Of a DNA stretch of 64,000 bases, positions 10,066 through 20,597 are shown in pieces (position 1 is the stretch's first letter; each line of letters begins with the position of its first letter). The DNA is from Amyelois transitella (lineage: Eukaryota > Arthropoda > Insecta > Lepidoptera > Pyralidae), in NCBI RefSeq assembly GCF_032362555.1, contig NC_083534.1:1702001-1766000 (forward strand). The letters are read 5' to 3'. Both the position numbers and the translations under genes were made by a program. A model generated the notes under the pieces. The model was not told the DNA's origin and made no database searches. It worked only from the letters and a program-made list of their open reading frames with translations.

Positions 10066-10352
10066 TGAGCTTTACTGCTTCAGTGATGCCTCACAAGTTG
10101 CATATGGTGCTTGCATCTATGCCAACATCATCAGTTCAACTTGCGAGTCCTCCGCCAAACTCTTATGCGCGCGATCTCGCTTATCTCCTTTGAAAACAAC
10201 AAGTATTTCTAGAGTTATGTGGTGCCTTACTAGCTGGTCGCTTATGCGACACTGTGCGCTCAGCACTTCGAAAACCCATTCATCGTATTACCTTCTGGAC
10301 TGACTCTTCTGTTGTTCTGGCTTGGCTAAAAACTAGTCCATCCAAACTTTAA
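10066..10352 (+). pseudogene. BEL/Pao RNase H-region fragment, plus strand
   Basis: ELYCFSDASQVAYGACIY, then LLCARSRLSPLKT, LCGALLAGRLCDTV and ITFWTDSSVVLAWLKTSPSK are typical of the BEL/Pao segment after the reverse transcriptase. At least one frameshift (around 10,215) is needed to join them. Together with the preceding minus-strand piece it is one rearranged element. Confidence 0.8.
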
Positions 10353-10370
10353 ACTTATGTAGCTGTGTGT

Positions 10371-10568
10371 GAACGGAACGCAATGCCGGGGAAGTGACGA
10401 GGAGCGGGGGACGCGGCGTCATCCGGCCACGCGACCCTACCTCGGCCCCATTCCGCCCAGCGACGACAGCGTGCGCACACGGCGTGCTTGTATATTTGGC
10501 GTCCCCAGGGTCGCGTGGCCGGATGACGCCGCGTTCTTCTTGTCACTTCCCCGGCATTGCGTTCGGTT
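10371..10568. repeat. GC-rich fold-back repeat (MITE-like)
   Basis: Two arms of about 60 bp, 10,376-10,438 and 10,507-10,565, are near-perfect reverse complements (one contains AACGCAATGCCGGGGAAGTG, the other CACTTCCCCGGCATTGCGTT). They are separated by about 68 bp of GC-rich sequence with no ORF of interest. Flanking target duplications were not resolved. Confidence 0.7.
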
Positions 10569-10763
10569 ACTCGTATTGGGCGCGAACAGGTAGATTCATA
10601 CTACAATATATTTTTAACATTTAAAAAAAAATATCACATCTTTTTCCTTTACGAAGCAGTCTCTTTCCGAACGGCTACATTCAACTGGGTGATTCGAAAT
10701 TAAAATAAATTAAAAAAAAGTATATTATGAAGAATCTTTATTACAAAAAAAGTTTTTTTACAG

Positions 10764-11181
10764 GTGATTCTGGCTATCCACTGAGGATGTTTTTATGACA
10801 CCAGTGGTAAATGCTCTCCCTAAAACCCCGGGAGGCCACTACACTAAAATACATGTTCGAGCCAGGAATGTAATTGAGAGAACTATTGGCCTCCTAAAGT
10901 CACGTTTTCATTGCCTCTTGACCTACAGAGTTTTACATTATAAACCCCAAGTTGCTGCATCTATCGTTAATGCTTGTGTCATTTTACACAGAATTTGCAA
11001 TAAAGCAAACCTTACAGCGCCAGCATTGAGTGATGCAGACAGCTATCAAGAAGCTCAAATACAGCCTACCAACCTCGCTGAAGATACTGCGAGTAGCAGC
11101 CAAAACAACCAAGCACTTCAACAGGGTGTAGCTATTCGGAATGATCTCATTCGTCGACTGTGGGATGTCCGGCGTTCCTGA
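10764..11181 (+). pseudogene. Harbinger transposase terminal exon, copy A
   Basis: Begins after a TTTTTTTACAG acceptor with GDSGYPLR, then TPVVNALPKTPGGHYTKIH, RARNVIERTIGLLKSRFHCL (catalytic Glu box), VLHYKPQVAASIVNACVILH and a polar tail. Compared with copy B it lacks one base near 10,790, shifting the frame after PLRMF. The upstream exons with the two catalytic Asp residues are absent. Confidence 0.8.
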
Positions 11182-11429
11182 TATATTAGTAAAGTTATTA
11201 AGTAAAAATTATTAATTATAATATATATTACATACCTACATAAGGTTTTAAGTCCACTTTTACTTGTATTTCTAAAGGTTAAAAAAATGAGGATAAATTT
11301 TATGTTTTATAAGATAAAATTTGTTTAACTTTGGCAGCATTGTTATAAAATTTAATTACATTAATAGTTTAGTATCCAATTTAGTAACTATTTAATTTCT
11401 GTTATAAAAGTGTGTTATATAGATTTTAA

Positions 11430-12420
11430 TAAATGCTGCAGTTAAAATACAAATATAAAAACCTAGATAGTAATATTTGTTTGATTTCTCGGATCTCCGC
11501 CACCAGTTGTCCAGAGAGATTAGTATTTCTCTTCTCTATTTCGGCTCTGCATCTGTTACGACGGCCATTAACACTTTTATCCTTCAAACCAAAACCAAGC
11601 AAGATGGTATATTTGTTGTCCTCATGTGACGAAGAGGGTACATTGAACCCAACAACGAAAAAGCCGGCTATGATAGAATTTTATAATTCCACAAAAGGAG
11701 GAGTGGACACATTTCATCAAATGTGTGCACATATGCCATGCAACCGTAAGACCAACCTGGCCTTGTTGACCCATGTGCATTTTCTATGATATGCTCAATA
11801 TAGCGAATATTAACTCTTACATCATCTATTGCCATAATGTCTTGGTATCTGGAGGTAAACCACTTTCACGAAGGGGGTATATGAAAAAACTGCATGAACA
11901 GCTTGTTGAACCGTGGCTAAAACAGCGACTTGAAATACCGACAATGCCTAGAAATGTAAAAGAAAAAATAGAGATGTCTTGGGTTTGAAGCATGAAAAGC
12001 GCATTGTAGAACAAAAAGGTCAACTTTCTATTCCATCTTATTCTGAAATTTCTCTGGCGTCTGAAAGTATGTCCACGAAGAAAAGAAAGAGCTGCAGTTT
12101 TTATTCGTTCAAAAGAGGCTGTAGCGACCCTAACGTTCCCTAACGTTTTGCTGATGCAGCGTCCTAGGCAGACGCGCAGCGTTAGTTAGCTAGTTCCAAT
12201 TATTGATTTTACTGTACGGTCGTGTATCTTTGTAATTAAAACTTGTATGTTTATTTGTGCTTTTAAACAATAAACTCTGGAGCGAACAATATCTTTTTAT
12301 TAAATATCACATACATTATCATACAATCCTACAGAGGCGTATGACTAAGAACCAATGCAACAGTTGCCAAATTACTACTTGCGCTAAAAAAAATTGAACC
12401 ATTTGTTAATGTTCTTTACA
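11430..12420 (+). pseudogene. piggyBac transposase C-terminal half, copy A
   Basis: SFKPKPSKMVYLLSSCDEEG and STKGGVDTFHQMCAHM (last catalytic Asp box) match piggyBac transposases, followed by the conserved Tyr/Asn helix region and a Cys-rich C-terminus. It is interrupted by frameshifts near 11,770 and 11,990 and by a solo LTR at 12,120-12,333. It lacks the first catalytic region. It lies between two Harbinger remnants and was duplicated with them. Confidence 0.8.
12120..12333 (+). mobile_element. Solo LTR with 5-bp target duplication
   Basis: This segment begins TGTAGCGACCC and ends CAATCCTACA, so it has TG...CA termini. It is flanked by GAGGC on both sides (12,115-12,119 and 12,334-12,338). 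Copy B has the uninterrupted sequence (ACAGGCGTATGAC near 20,015). It contains an AATAAA-like poly(A) signal. A 5-bp duplication fits BEL/Pao, Copia or many Gypsy elements; the family is not resolved. Confidence 0.8.
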
Positions 12421-12865
12421 ATAAATATAAAAAAAAAACAAAAAAAAATACGTGAAAATGCCTAACTGCAGGGTTACTCTTGACGCGGTTGAGATACGAT
12501 CAAAATCGAGTCGACATCGAGAATCAGTAATTTGGTGCTCTGGAAAACGACTGAAGCGCCAATCGAGTTGTGGTCGAATAGTGAAGTACTTAAAATCGAA
12601 AACCGCCGTTATGTCCTTACTCTCGACACTATCGAGATCCAGTTATGCTCATGTTTAAATCGAAAACTTACGTCAAATCACTCGATTCACAAGACGCTTC
12701 TTTAATGAAATCAAAAGTGTGTTTTAAAGATTAAATTATAAAAAATAGGTAAGTTTCTTTAACAATAATGCTTTGAGATACAGTTATCTTTCTTCTTGAG
12801 TGAAAGTGCTGGAAATATTTGCAATTTTTTGTCTACAACTTTCTGTTTTGTGGATTGATAGCAGG
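12421..12865 (+). other. Upstream region of Harbinger gene A
   Basis: No gene seen. AT-rich with several TCGA-containing words (ATCGAGTCGACATCGAGA near 12,503). The same stretch precedes Harbinger gene B, so it is probably that element's 5' non-coding part. I could not define its terminal repeats. Confidence 0.4.
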
Positions 12866-13289
12866 ATGGCTCGTCTTGCAGCACAATTAAATTTATTGGA
12901 TGAAGCTGAGAGAGTTGACGCACGCCAAAGAAGAAGAACGCAAATAGCTCGTTATTGTGCAAAAGCTATAGAAATTGGCGATGAAGAATTTGTGGCAAAC
13001 TATCGCATAACAAAAGAAATTTTTTTGGAGCTTGTGGAGGTGCTTTCCTCATACTTAAAGGCACCTTCTCGCAGAAGTGATATTCCCATAAAATTTAAGG
13101 CGAGTTTTTGAGTTCTATATAGCTTTTTAGTTTTAGTTCTAAAATCTATAAATCTTTAAATTTTCTTCTTGTTATAGAGATTGGTTGCTCTCTCTTTTTA
13201 TGCAACAGGCAGTTATCAACGTATCGTAGGAAGGAACTATGGTACTGCAATGTCACAGCAGTCACTGTCAAGTAGTGATTGCAATCTCG

Positions 13290-13380
13290 CAAAACGGGAT
13301 CCAGCATTCCCGCGGGATCCCGCACCACTTATTAATGTTCTGGATCCCGCACCTTTAAAACGCGGATCCGCGGATGGCGC
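13290..13380. repeat. hAT left subterminal GGGATCC/CCCGC motif cluster
   Basis: Several GGGATCC, GGATCCCGC and CCCGCGGGATCC words occur within 90 bp. A matching cluster lies at 16,171-16,250 near the right end. Subterminal repeats of this sort bind the BED finger of hAT transposases in studied elements. The role here is inferred. Confidence 0.55.
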
Positions 13381-13569
13381 TAATTACAATTTTCCGCTAA
13401 AACGTTCTTGTAGTTTCGCGTAAGAAAGCGAGTAGCGCGAGTGCGACGTTGCCGTTTCGCACAGTGGCGGAGGTTGGCGGGGGACTTCGTGTCGGTTCGT
13501 GCAGTCACTCGCACGCGTCGTGTCTGTAGGTGACAGTGTTTTCGTACTACGGTCCAGCGTGCGTTCAAC

Positions 13570-13772
13570 GTAAGTATATTATTAATTTTGATTTAGTTTT
13601 TTTTTTTGTGCTCTTTCAAATGCAGATTATGCTGTAAATAGCAATATAATGTTGTAATGATAATGTAATGTTGGATATTCACGTATAAGTTATTTTTGTT
13701 TTGATGAACACATAATATTTGTTATCGATGATAATAGTTATACATTAGACTTTATTAAAAACATATTTCCAG
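13570..13772 (+). other. Candidate 5' UTR intron of the hAT transposase gene
   Basis: GTAAGT donor at 13,570 and a TTTCCAG acceptor ending at 13,772, about 19 bases before the ATG. The intron holds no ORF. Consensus-based inference only. Confidence 0.5.
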
Positions 13773-13790
13773 GTAACGAGTGAATGAATC

Positions 13791-15785
13791 ATGTCCAAGT
13801 CCAATGAAACTGAGAATTTCGAGAGAGAGAATAAAGGCGACGGTGATGGCGACGGCAGCGCCGGCAGCGTCGGCACCCAAATTGGTATAGGTCTGTGGCG
13901 TTATTTCAAGAAAAGTGACAAAGGTGGCAAATGTCTTATGTGTTCAGATGAACTAAAAATTAGTCAACGTTCTACCAAAGGCTTAAAAATACATTTAAAG
14001 ACTAAACACAATATCGATATCAATTCTCGAAACGATGAGACTGGAGAAAAATCCTTACCAGTTATACCAAAGAAGAAACCCAAAACTTTGGACAGTTTTG
14101 TTATCAAAGAAAACTCCATGGACAAAACGATCTCTAGGATGGTATGTAAAGACGGATTCACCTTAAGTTCCTTTTGCACATCTTCGGATTTAAGAGATTT
14201 ATTTTCTAAAAGTGGAAACAAATTACCTAACTCGCCAAATACGATAAGATCTATCGTAACAAACTTTAGCAACACAGTCAAAGCTGACATGATTATAGAA
14301 TTTGAACGTCTCAAGAAAGGAAAACAGAGATTTTCACTCACATTTGACGAATGGACGTCACAAAAAAATCATCGATACTTAAATATCAACGTTCACCAGA
14401 AAGAAAATCATTTCAATCTGGGTTTGGTACGTATACAAGGCTCGGCTACCGCAGAACATTGCATTAGCTTGGTAAAAGAACGCCTAGCGAGTTTTGGTCT
14501 AGACTTAGACACAGATATTATTGCATGTACAACGGACGGCGCTAGTGTGATGGTGAAGGTTGGCAAGCTTTTGCGTTGTTCCCAGCAGCTTTGTTTTACA
14601 CACGGCTTGCAGCTAGTGGTAGTTGATACACTGTATAAGAAAAGCAATTCACCAATACCAGAATGCCCAGCAGCCTCAATTGCGACGGAGTCTGATAATG
14701 ATGACGACGATGATATGGACGCGAATGAACAGGGCGTAACTGTAAATATAAATTCACCACCACTTGAAATGACTTCTACATATGACAATTTATTGAAGAA
14801 AGTGCGAAAAGTGGTCAAGATTTTTAAACGGTCACCAACTAAAAATGACGTCTTTTTACAAAAATATGTAAAGGAACAAGAAGGCCCTAAAAAAGAATTG
14901 GCATTGATATTAGACTGCCGGACTCGCTGGAATAGTCTTTTAAATATGTTAGAACGATTCTATAACTTAAAGAATTGTATCGATAAGGCATTAATCGATA
15001 TTGAATCTGAAATTAAATTCAGCGATAATGAGTGGTTCAAAATCAATGATCTCATTGCCAGCTTGCAGCCTTTTAAATTGGGAGTTGAGGCACTGTGTAG
15101 GCGAGAGTCAACGCTTATAACTGCGGACACAACATTTCAATTTATTTTGGATAAATTGCAACAAAAAAATACGGTGTTGAGTAACCAGTTAACTCAGAGT
15201 CTACATGAACGTATTAAAGAACGCCGCACTAACTTGACAGGAGTTTTAATTTATTTACAAAATCCGAAAAAGTACGACCAAGAAGCCAAAAATACAGATC
15301 GTACTCAAACATTCTTCATGCCAAAAAAAGCTGCAATACGCCAAGAAATAAAGAAAATATTAGAGAGAGTCAGTACTGTTGAAGACGATGAAATGTATGC
15401 AGGTGACGTCTTCGAAAATACATCTATAGCTGGAACATCCGTAACTGTAACTGACACAGCTTCTACACTTACGCTAAAAGAAGAATTAGAAAAACAGCTT
15501 CAACAAGAAAAAGAAATATTTAAGAAAAGACCAGACAATAAGCAAAAGGATTATGAAAAAATTTTGAAGAAAGAAATGGCATGTTTTGAGTCCGATGGTA
15601 TCAGAGGAGAGTACCTGACGCTCGCCTATGAATATATCATGACTGTTCAGCCTACTAGCGTAGAAGCCGAGAGAGCGTTTTCGGCATCAGGATATATTTG
15701 TAGTTCACTCAGAAGCAGGCTTGGAGATGATACTATAAATGCCATTTGCTTTTTAAGAGCGTATTTTCAAAAGTCACAGTCGTAA
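13791..15785 (+). CDS. hAT transposase, 664 aa, uninterrupted
   Basis: Catalyses cut-and-paste transposition of its element. An N-terminal BED-type zinc finger is visible (Cys48, Cys51, His68, His73 within GKCLMCSDE..HLKTKH). The RNase H-like core has SLTFDEWTS (Asp186), CTTDGASVM (Asp249), CFTHGLQL and a helical insertion with RTRWNSLLNMLERF. The hATC dimerisation region ends the protein (QPTSVEAERAFSASGYICS, Glu near 625-627, then LRSRLGDDTINAICFLRAYF). The start is the first Met after a predicted 5' UTR intron. No stop or frameshift is visible and the catalytic residues look intact, so the gene could be functional. Confidence 0.92.
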   Translation: MSKSNETENFERENKGDGDGDGSAGSVGTQIGIGLWRYFKKSDKGGKCLMCSDELKISQRSTKGLKIHLKTKHNIDINSRNDETGEKSLPVIPKKKPKTLDSFVIKENSMDKTISRMVCKDGFTLSSFCTSSDLRDLFSKSGNKLPNSPNTIRSIVTNFSNTVKADMIIEFERLKKGKQRFSLTFDEWTSQKNHRYLNINVHQKENHFNLGLVRIQGSATAEHCISLVKERLASFGLDLDTDIIACTTDGASVMVKVGKLLRCSQQLCFTHGLQLVVVDTLYKKSNSPIPECPAASIATESDNDDDDDMDANEQGVTVNINSPPLEMTSTYDNLLKKVRKVVKIFKRSPTKNDVFLQKYVKEQEGPKKELALILDCRTRWNSLLNMLERFYNLKNCIDKALIDIESEIKFSDNEWFKINDLIASLQPFKLGVEALCRRESTLITADTTFQFILDKLQQKNTVLSNQLTQSLHERIKERRTNLTGVLIYLQNPKKYDQEAKNTDRTQTFFMPKKAAIRQEIKKILERVSTVEDDEMYAGDVFENTSIAGTSVTVTDTASTLTLKEELEKQLQQEKEIFKKRPDNKQKDYEKILKKEMACFESDGIRGEYLTLAYEYIMTVQPTSVEAERAFSASGYICSSLRSRLGDDTINAICFLRAYFQKSQS

Positions 15786-17697
15786 TAATACCATTTAGTT
15801 ATTTAGATAAGAGAAAGTTGTGATTTGACAATGATTAGTAGTTATTGTTTTTGTTGTTGTTGATTACTTAGTTGTGATTTCTTTAGTCATTATTATGAAT
15901 AAGACTGAATAACAAAATAGTATAAAACTGTTGTTAGATGTAAGGGTATAATTAAACAAAACTTTAATGCCAAACATTTAAAAGCTAAGATTAGTAAGAC
16001 TGATTACTAAATTACTCGTACTTAATTATATAATTTAATTGTTATTTTGTTCGAAAACAAATAATTTTTGTTGCATAATGTGAGACATGTTTAATTACTC
16101 GTAATAAAACTTGATTATTTAAATAAAAACCTGTAGTTTCAATTCGATTTTATAACATAATTTCAAAGATGCGGGATCCCGCGGGATCTTGCGCGGGATT
16201 GATCAATCCCGCATATCAATCCCGCGGGATTGAATGAGCTGCGGGATTGCAATCCCTAGTGTCAAGGTGTATCAAAGAGGTGACCGATGCGTTCAACCAA
16301 ATAATAATTCTACAAAAATATATAAAGTTCCCTACTAATGTTAATGAACGGAATGCTATAAAGATGAAGTAAGTAGTTACAATGAAATTTTCTTATAGGA
16401 AAATGTTTGTAGGACATACATTTTATAATACATATTACAATTCATAATTTTTTTTTTAACTTTTAGATTCTACGAAAAATATGGAATACCCGGTGTTATT
16501 GGTTGCGTAGATGGAACACACGTGGCCGTGGTAAGACCGTCAGAAAATGAGGATTGGTATTTCAACCGAAAACACTACCATTCCAGAAATGTGCAAATTG
16601 TATGATCATTTCAATTAACTATACCTTACCAAATGAAGTAATTTGTGAATGTATAAGTAGGTTGCCACTGTTAAAAGATATATTAATTTTTTAATTGTTT
16701 CAGATATGTGATTTTGATCTAAATATATTATAAGTGTAGATGCATGTTTTGGTAGTGCTACCCATGATTCACACATCTTTAACCAACATGCGATCAAAAA
16801 TCACCTAATTGATTTAGTGAACCAAGGGGGAGACAGTGTGTTTGTTAGGTAAGTGTTTATTTTTATTATTTATTTACATTTTTTATTTCTATGACTGGAA
16901 AAGTTTCATCAGAATATTTATCTAGATGCTACCTCAGCTGTTAAGCGTAGGTGCCCAGCCTAGGTACTAAGCTGAACTTAAATAATGACATCTTGTTCAT
17001 ATTTGCATTTGGGTGACTCGGGGTATGCACAAAGAGAGTACATGATGACACCAATTGTCAATGGTGCAGCTGGTTCTCCAGAGGAATTCCATACAGAAAT
17101 ACACTGTTCAGCTGGTAACAGAGTGGAACGAACGATAGGGTTATTAAAGGCACGCTGGCGGTGTTTGCTGAAGCATAGGGTGCTTCATTATAAACCAAAC
17201 ATGGTTTCAAAAATAATTAACGCATGTTGTGTGCTACATAATATGTGTAACACAGCACGCATCCCCTCCCCCAGCGAAGTTAACCCCTCGCTGTCATCCG
17301 GCACCGCGCAGCAGCCATCGTTGGAGCCCGCGCCAAGCGCCGCTGCGCACGCGCACAGCGCTGGAGCCACGCTGGAACTGCGCAGGAGTTGAAGCCCGGC
17401 AACGCATAGTGAATATGTTGTGGACGAGGAGAAGAACAAATTAATAAAGATATAAGTATCATATTAATATTGTTATATTTTATACATTTATACTACTACT
17501 CTATGCTATTGATTTAACAGTTAACTGCTTAATTTTAATCTTCTTAGTTGTGAGCTTCAGAAAATTGTAATATTGTCTATATTTCATTCACACGAAACAC
17601 ATAAACACGGGTGCTAGTGTCGAACAACATCGAACATAGAATCTTATCGATAAATTAGGGTCCAAGTTATGCTATTGCATTTTTTCTCGATTTAGTT

Positions 17698-17880
17698 TAC
17701 CAAGGAACGAATCTCGGCGAAGGGGATGGCTACAAATGATTGGCATAGAAAATACCTGGCCGGGAACAAAAAATATTTATGTGTGCTCAATGCACTTTGA
17801 AGAGAGTGCATTCAATAAAACTTTAAATATACATAGAGAGATGATGCTATCTCAACAGTATTTGCAATGGTACTCGTAAA
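17698..17880 (+). pseudogene. THAP zinc-finger exon remnant, copy A (P-element-like)
   Basis: After a TTTAG acceptor the frame reads LPRNESRRRGWLQMIGIENTW, then PGTKNIYVCSMHFEESAF, matching the second half of a THAP C2CH finger (conserved Pro, Trp, Cys and His; CSxHFxxxxF). The first Cys pair would be on an upstream exon that I did not find. P-like transposase pieces near 26,290-27,222 suggest a P-element (THAP9-like) origin. Confidence 0.7.
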
Positions 17881-18486
17881 TAATGTATCAATCTATTTAT
17901 TTTGGATCCAATGAAGTTATTAAAATTTTCCTCTCTAACTGTTGTTGTGACTGATTATTCCGATCACCACATTATTCACAATTTCTATTTTGGCTGATAT
18001 GCCCTAGCATGATGTGCAGTGATTGGAATAGGTGATTGATTCATGTACTTTTGTCAAAAAACTCATAGAAAACATACTATGAATAAGCCTTTTTTCTGAA
18101 ATTTTGTTTTGATACTTATTAATTTTCTTATGAAATATATTTTATACGGTACTCTGTATCAAAAGCAGGCATATAGCCCACCAAATGGAAACAAATTTCG
18201 TTCTAGTTAGTACTCACATAATATCTTATCGCAGGCCTCCATGAAAAATTTAGCAGTTGCAGGATGTCCATATTTTAATCTACCTATAACGAATACTAGT
18301 GACGAGGCTGGTGGTGTGATGACTGTTTCTTAATGTTATTATGATATTTTTCTTTACAATGTTATAAAATGGAAAGATATGATTGTTTTTACATGAATAA
18401 GCTCGAAAACTACGGGTCCAATTATAAAAATTCTTTTAATGCTAGAAAGCTGCGTTATCCCCAAGTAACGTATGTCATGTGTGTAC
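17881..18486 (+). other. Non-coding flank at the end of duplication copy A
   Basis: No gene. It is homologous to 25,240-25,833 in copy B up to 18,460. The last 26 bases (to 18,486) are unique and form the junction between the two copies. Confidence 0.6.
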
Positions 18487-18646
18487 ATAATATATTTTAA
18501 TTAAAAAAAAAAAAATATTACATCTTTTTCCTTTACGAAGCAGAGTCTCTTTCCGAACGGCTACATTCAACTGGGTGATTCGAAATAAAAAAAATAATAA
18601 AAGTATATTATGATAAATCTTTATTCCAAAAAAAAATTTTTAACAG

Positions 18647-19014
18647 GTGATTCTGTCTATCCACTGAGGAAGTTTCTTATGACACCAGTGGTAAATGCTC
18701 TCCCTGAAACCCCGGAAGGCCACTACACTAATATATATATTCGAGCCAGGAACGTAATTGAAAGAACTATTGGCCTCCTAAAGTCACGTTTTCATTGCCT
18801 CTTGACCTACAGAGTTTTACATTATAAAACCCAAGTTGCTGCGTCTATCGTTAATGCTTGTGTCATTTTACACAATATTTGCAATAAAGCAAACCTTACA
18901 GCACCAGCATTGAGTGATGCAGACAGCTCTCAAGAAGCTCAAATACAGCCTACCAACCTCGCTGAAGATACTGCGAGTAGCAGCCAAAACAACCAAGCAC
19001 TTAACAGGGTTTAG
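18647..19014 (+). pseudogene. Harbinger transposase terminal exon, copy B
   Basis: Same exon as at 10,764 but in frame from the TTTTTAACAG acceptor: GDSVYPLRKFLMTPVVNALP, RARNVIERTIGLLKSRFHCL (catalytic Glu), VLHYKTQVAASIVNACVILH. The C-terminal end differs from copy A through a small deletion (QALNRV then stop). Upstream exons are missing, so it is a fragment. Confidence 0.8.
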
Positions 19015-19312
19015 CTATTCGGAATGATCTCATTCGTCGACTGTGGGATGTCCCGTTGTTATAAAATATTAGTGAAGTTTTTAAGTAAAAATTATTAATT
19101 ATAATGTATATTACATTCATAAGGTTTTAAGTCCACTTTAACCTAATTGCGTATTTCTAAAGGTAAAAAAAATGAGGATACATTTTATGTTTCATTAGAT
19201 AAAATTTAAGTTTGGCAGCATTGTTATAAATTTTAATTACATTAATAGTTTAGTATCCAATTTAGTAACTATTTAATTTCTATTATAAAAGTGTGTTATA
19301 GATTTTAATAAA

Positions 19313-20180
19313 TGATGCAGTTAAAATACAATAGTAATATTTGTTTGATTTCTCGGATCTCCACCACCAGTTGTCCCGAGAGATTAGTATTTCTCTTCTC
19401 TATTTCGGCTCTGCGGCTCGTGATTTGTATGAGAGATCGGCGAGGCGATCTGTTACGACGGCCATTAACACTTTTATCCTTCAAACCGAAACCAAGCAAG
19501 ATGGTATATTTGTTGTCCTCATGTGACGAAGAGAGTACAGTGAACCCAACAACAAAAAAGCCCGCTATGATAGAATTTTATAATTCCACAAAAGGAGGAG
19601 TGGACACATTTGATCAAATGTGTGCACATATGTCATGCAACCGTAAGACCAACCGTTGGCCCATGTATATTTTCTATGATATGCTCAATATAGCGAATAT
19701 TAACTCTTACATCATCTATTGCCATAATGTCTTGGAATCTGGAGGTAAACCACTTTCACGAAGGGGGTATATGAAAAAACTGCATGAATAGCTTGTTGAA
19801 CCGTGGCTAAAACAGCGACTTGAAATACCGACAATGCCTAGAAATGTAAAAGAAAAAATAGAGATGTCTTGAGTATGAAGCATGAAAAGCGCATTGTAGA
19901 ACAAGAAGAAGGTCAACTTTCTACTCCATCTTATTCTCCAACTTCTCTGGCATCTGAAAGTGTGTCCACGAAAAAAGAAAGAAAGAGCTGCAGTTTGTGT
20001 TCGTACAAAAACAGGCGTATGACAAAGAACCAATGCAACAGTTGCAAAGTTCCCATTTGTGGTGAACATACAGTTGATTTCTGTCCTACTTGCGCTAAAA
20101 AATTTGAGCCATTTGTTATTTATTACTCATTTAAATATGTGTTCTTTACAATAAATATAAAAAAAATACGTGAAAGTGCC
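19313..20180 (+). pseudogene. piggyBac transposase C-terminal half, copy B
   Basis: A longer reading frame than copy A: SFKPKPSKMVYLLSSCDEES, GGVDTFDQMCAHM (Asp box), MYIFYDMLNIANINSYIIY, then a stop at HE* (19,791). Downstream frames give KKLHE..LEIPTMPRN and a complete-looking Cys-rich end (CSLCSYKNRRMTKNQCNSC, CGEHTVDFCPTCA), the C2HC zinc-binding module of piggyBac transposases. It lacks the N-terminal two thirds. A 31-bp segment near 19,412 is absent from copy A. Confidence 0.8.
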
Positions 20181-20597
20181 TAACTGCAGGGTTACTCTTG
20201 ACGCAGTCGAAATACGATCAAAATCGAGTCGACATCGAAAATCAGTAATTTGGTACTCTGGAAAAATACTGAAGCGCCAATCGAGTTGTGGTCGAATTGA
20301 CCTATTGACCTATGAATCTACTTGAAATCGAAAACCGCCGTTATGTCCTTACTCTCGACACTATCGAGATCCAGTTATGCTCATGTTTAAATCGAAAACT
20401 TACGTCAAATCACTCGATTCACAAGACGCTTCTTCAATGAAATCAAAAGTGTGTTTTAAAGATTAAATTATAGAAAATCGGTAAGTTTCTTTATCAATAA
20501 TGCTTTGAGATACAATAATCTTTCTTCGTGAGTGAAAGTGCTGGAAATATTTGCAATTTTTTGTCTACAACTTTCTGTTTTGTGGATTGATAGCAGG

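Larger units (their letters stand above)
13273..16258 (+). mobile_element. hAT DNA transposon, apparently complete
   Basis: Ends are TAGTGATTGCAATC on the left and GGGATTGCAATCCCTA on the right, giving about 14-bp imperfect inverted repeats. Eight-base duplications flank it: CTGTCAAG (13,265-13,272) and GTGTCAAG (16,259-16,266). Copy B of the tandem duplication has a single GTGTCAAG at this site. The element is 2,986 bp and carries one uninterrupted transposase ORF. Both subterminal regions are rich in the palindromic word CCCGCGGGAT. Confidence 0.92.
12866..17392 (+). pseudogene. Harbinger transposase gene A (five exons, split by hAT)
   Basis: Inferred exons: 12,866-13,099 (MARLAAQLNLLDEAERVDAR.. 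ITKEIFLELV), 13,178-16,368 (LVALSFYATGSYQR, interrupted by the hAT at 13,273), 16,467-16,599 (GVIGCVDGTHVAVVRP, first Asp), 16,704-16,848 (VDACFGSATHDSHIF, second Asp) and from about 17,012 (GDSGYAQREY.. VERTIGLLKARWRCL, Glu). The first intron has a GC donor (AAG|GCGAGT). Beyond the hAT, an extra G in the run at 16,826-16,830 shifts the frame, and the last acceptor has lost its AG. Confidence 0.8.
10603..18460 (+). repeat. Tandem duplication, copy A
   Basis: Matches 18,487-25,833 in the same order and orientation: Harbinger terminal exon, piggyBac tail, Harbinger gene, THAP exon and non-coding flank. Without its hAT (2,986 bp) and solo LTR (214 bp) insertions it is about 4.65 kb. Homology to copy B stops at the end of GCTAGAAAGCTGCGTTATCC, about 26 bases before copy B starts. 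Confidence 0.85.
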
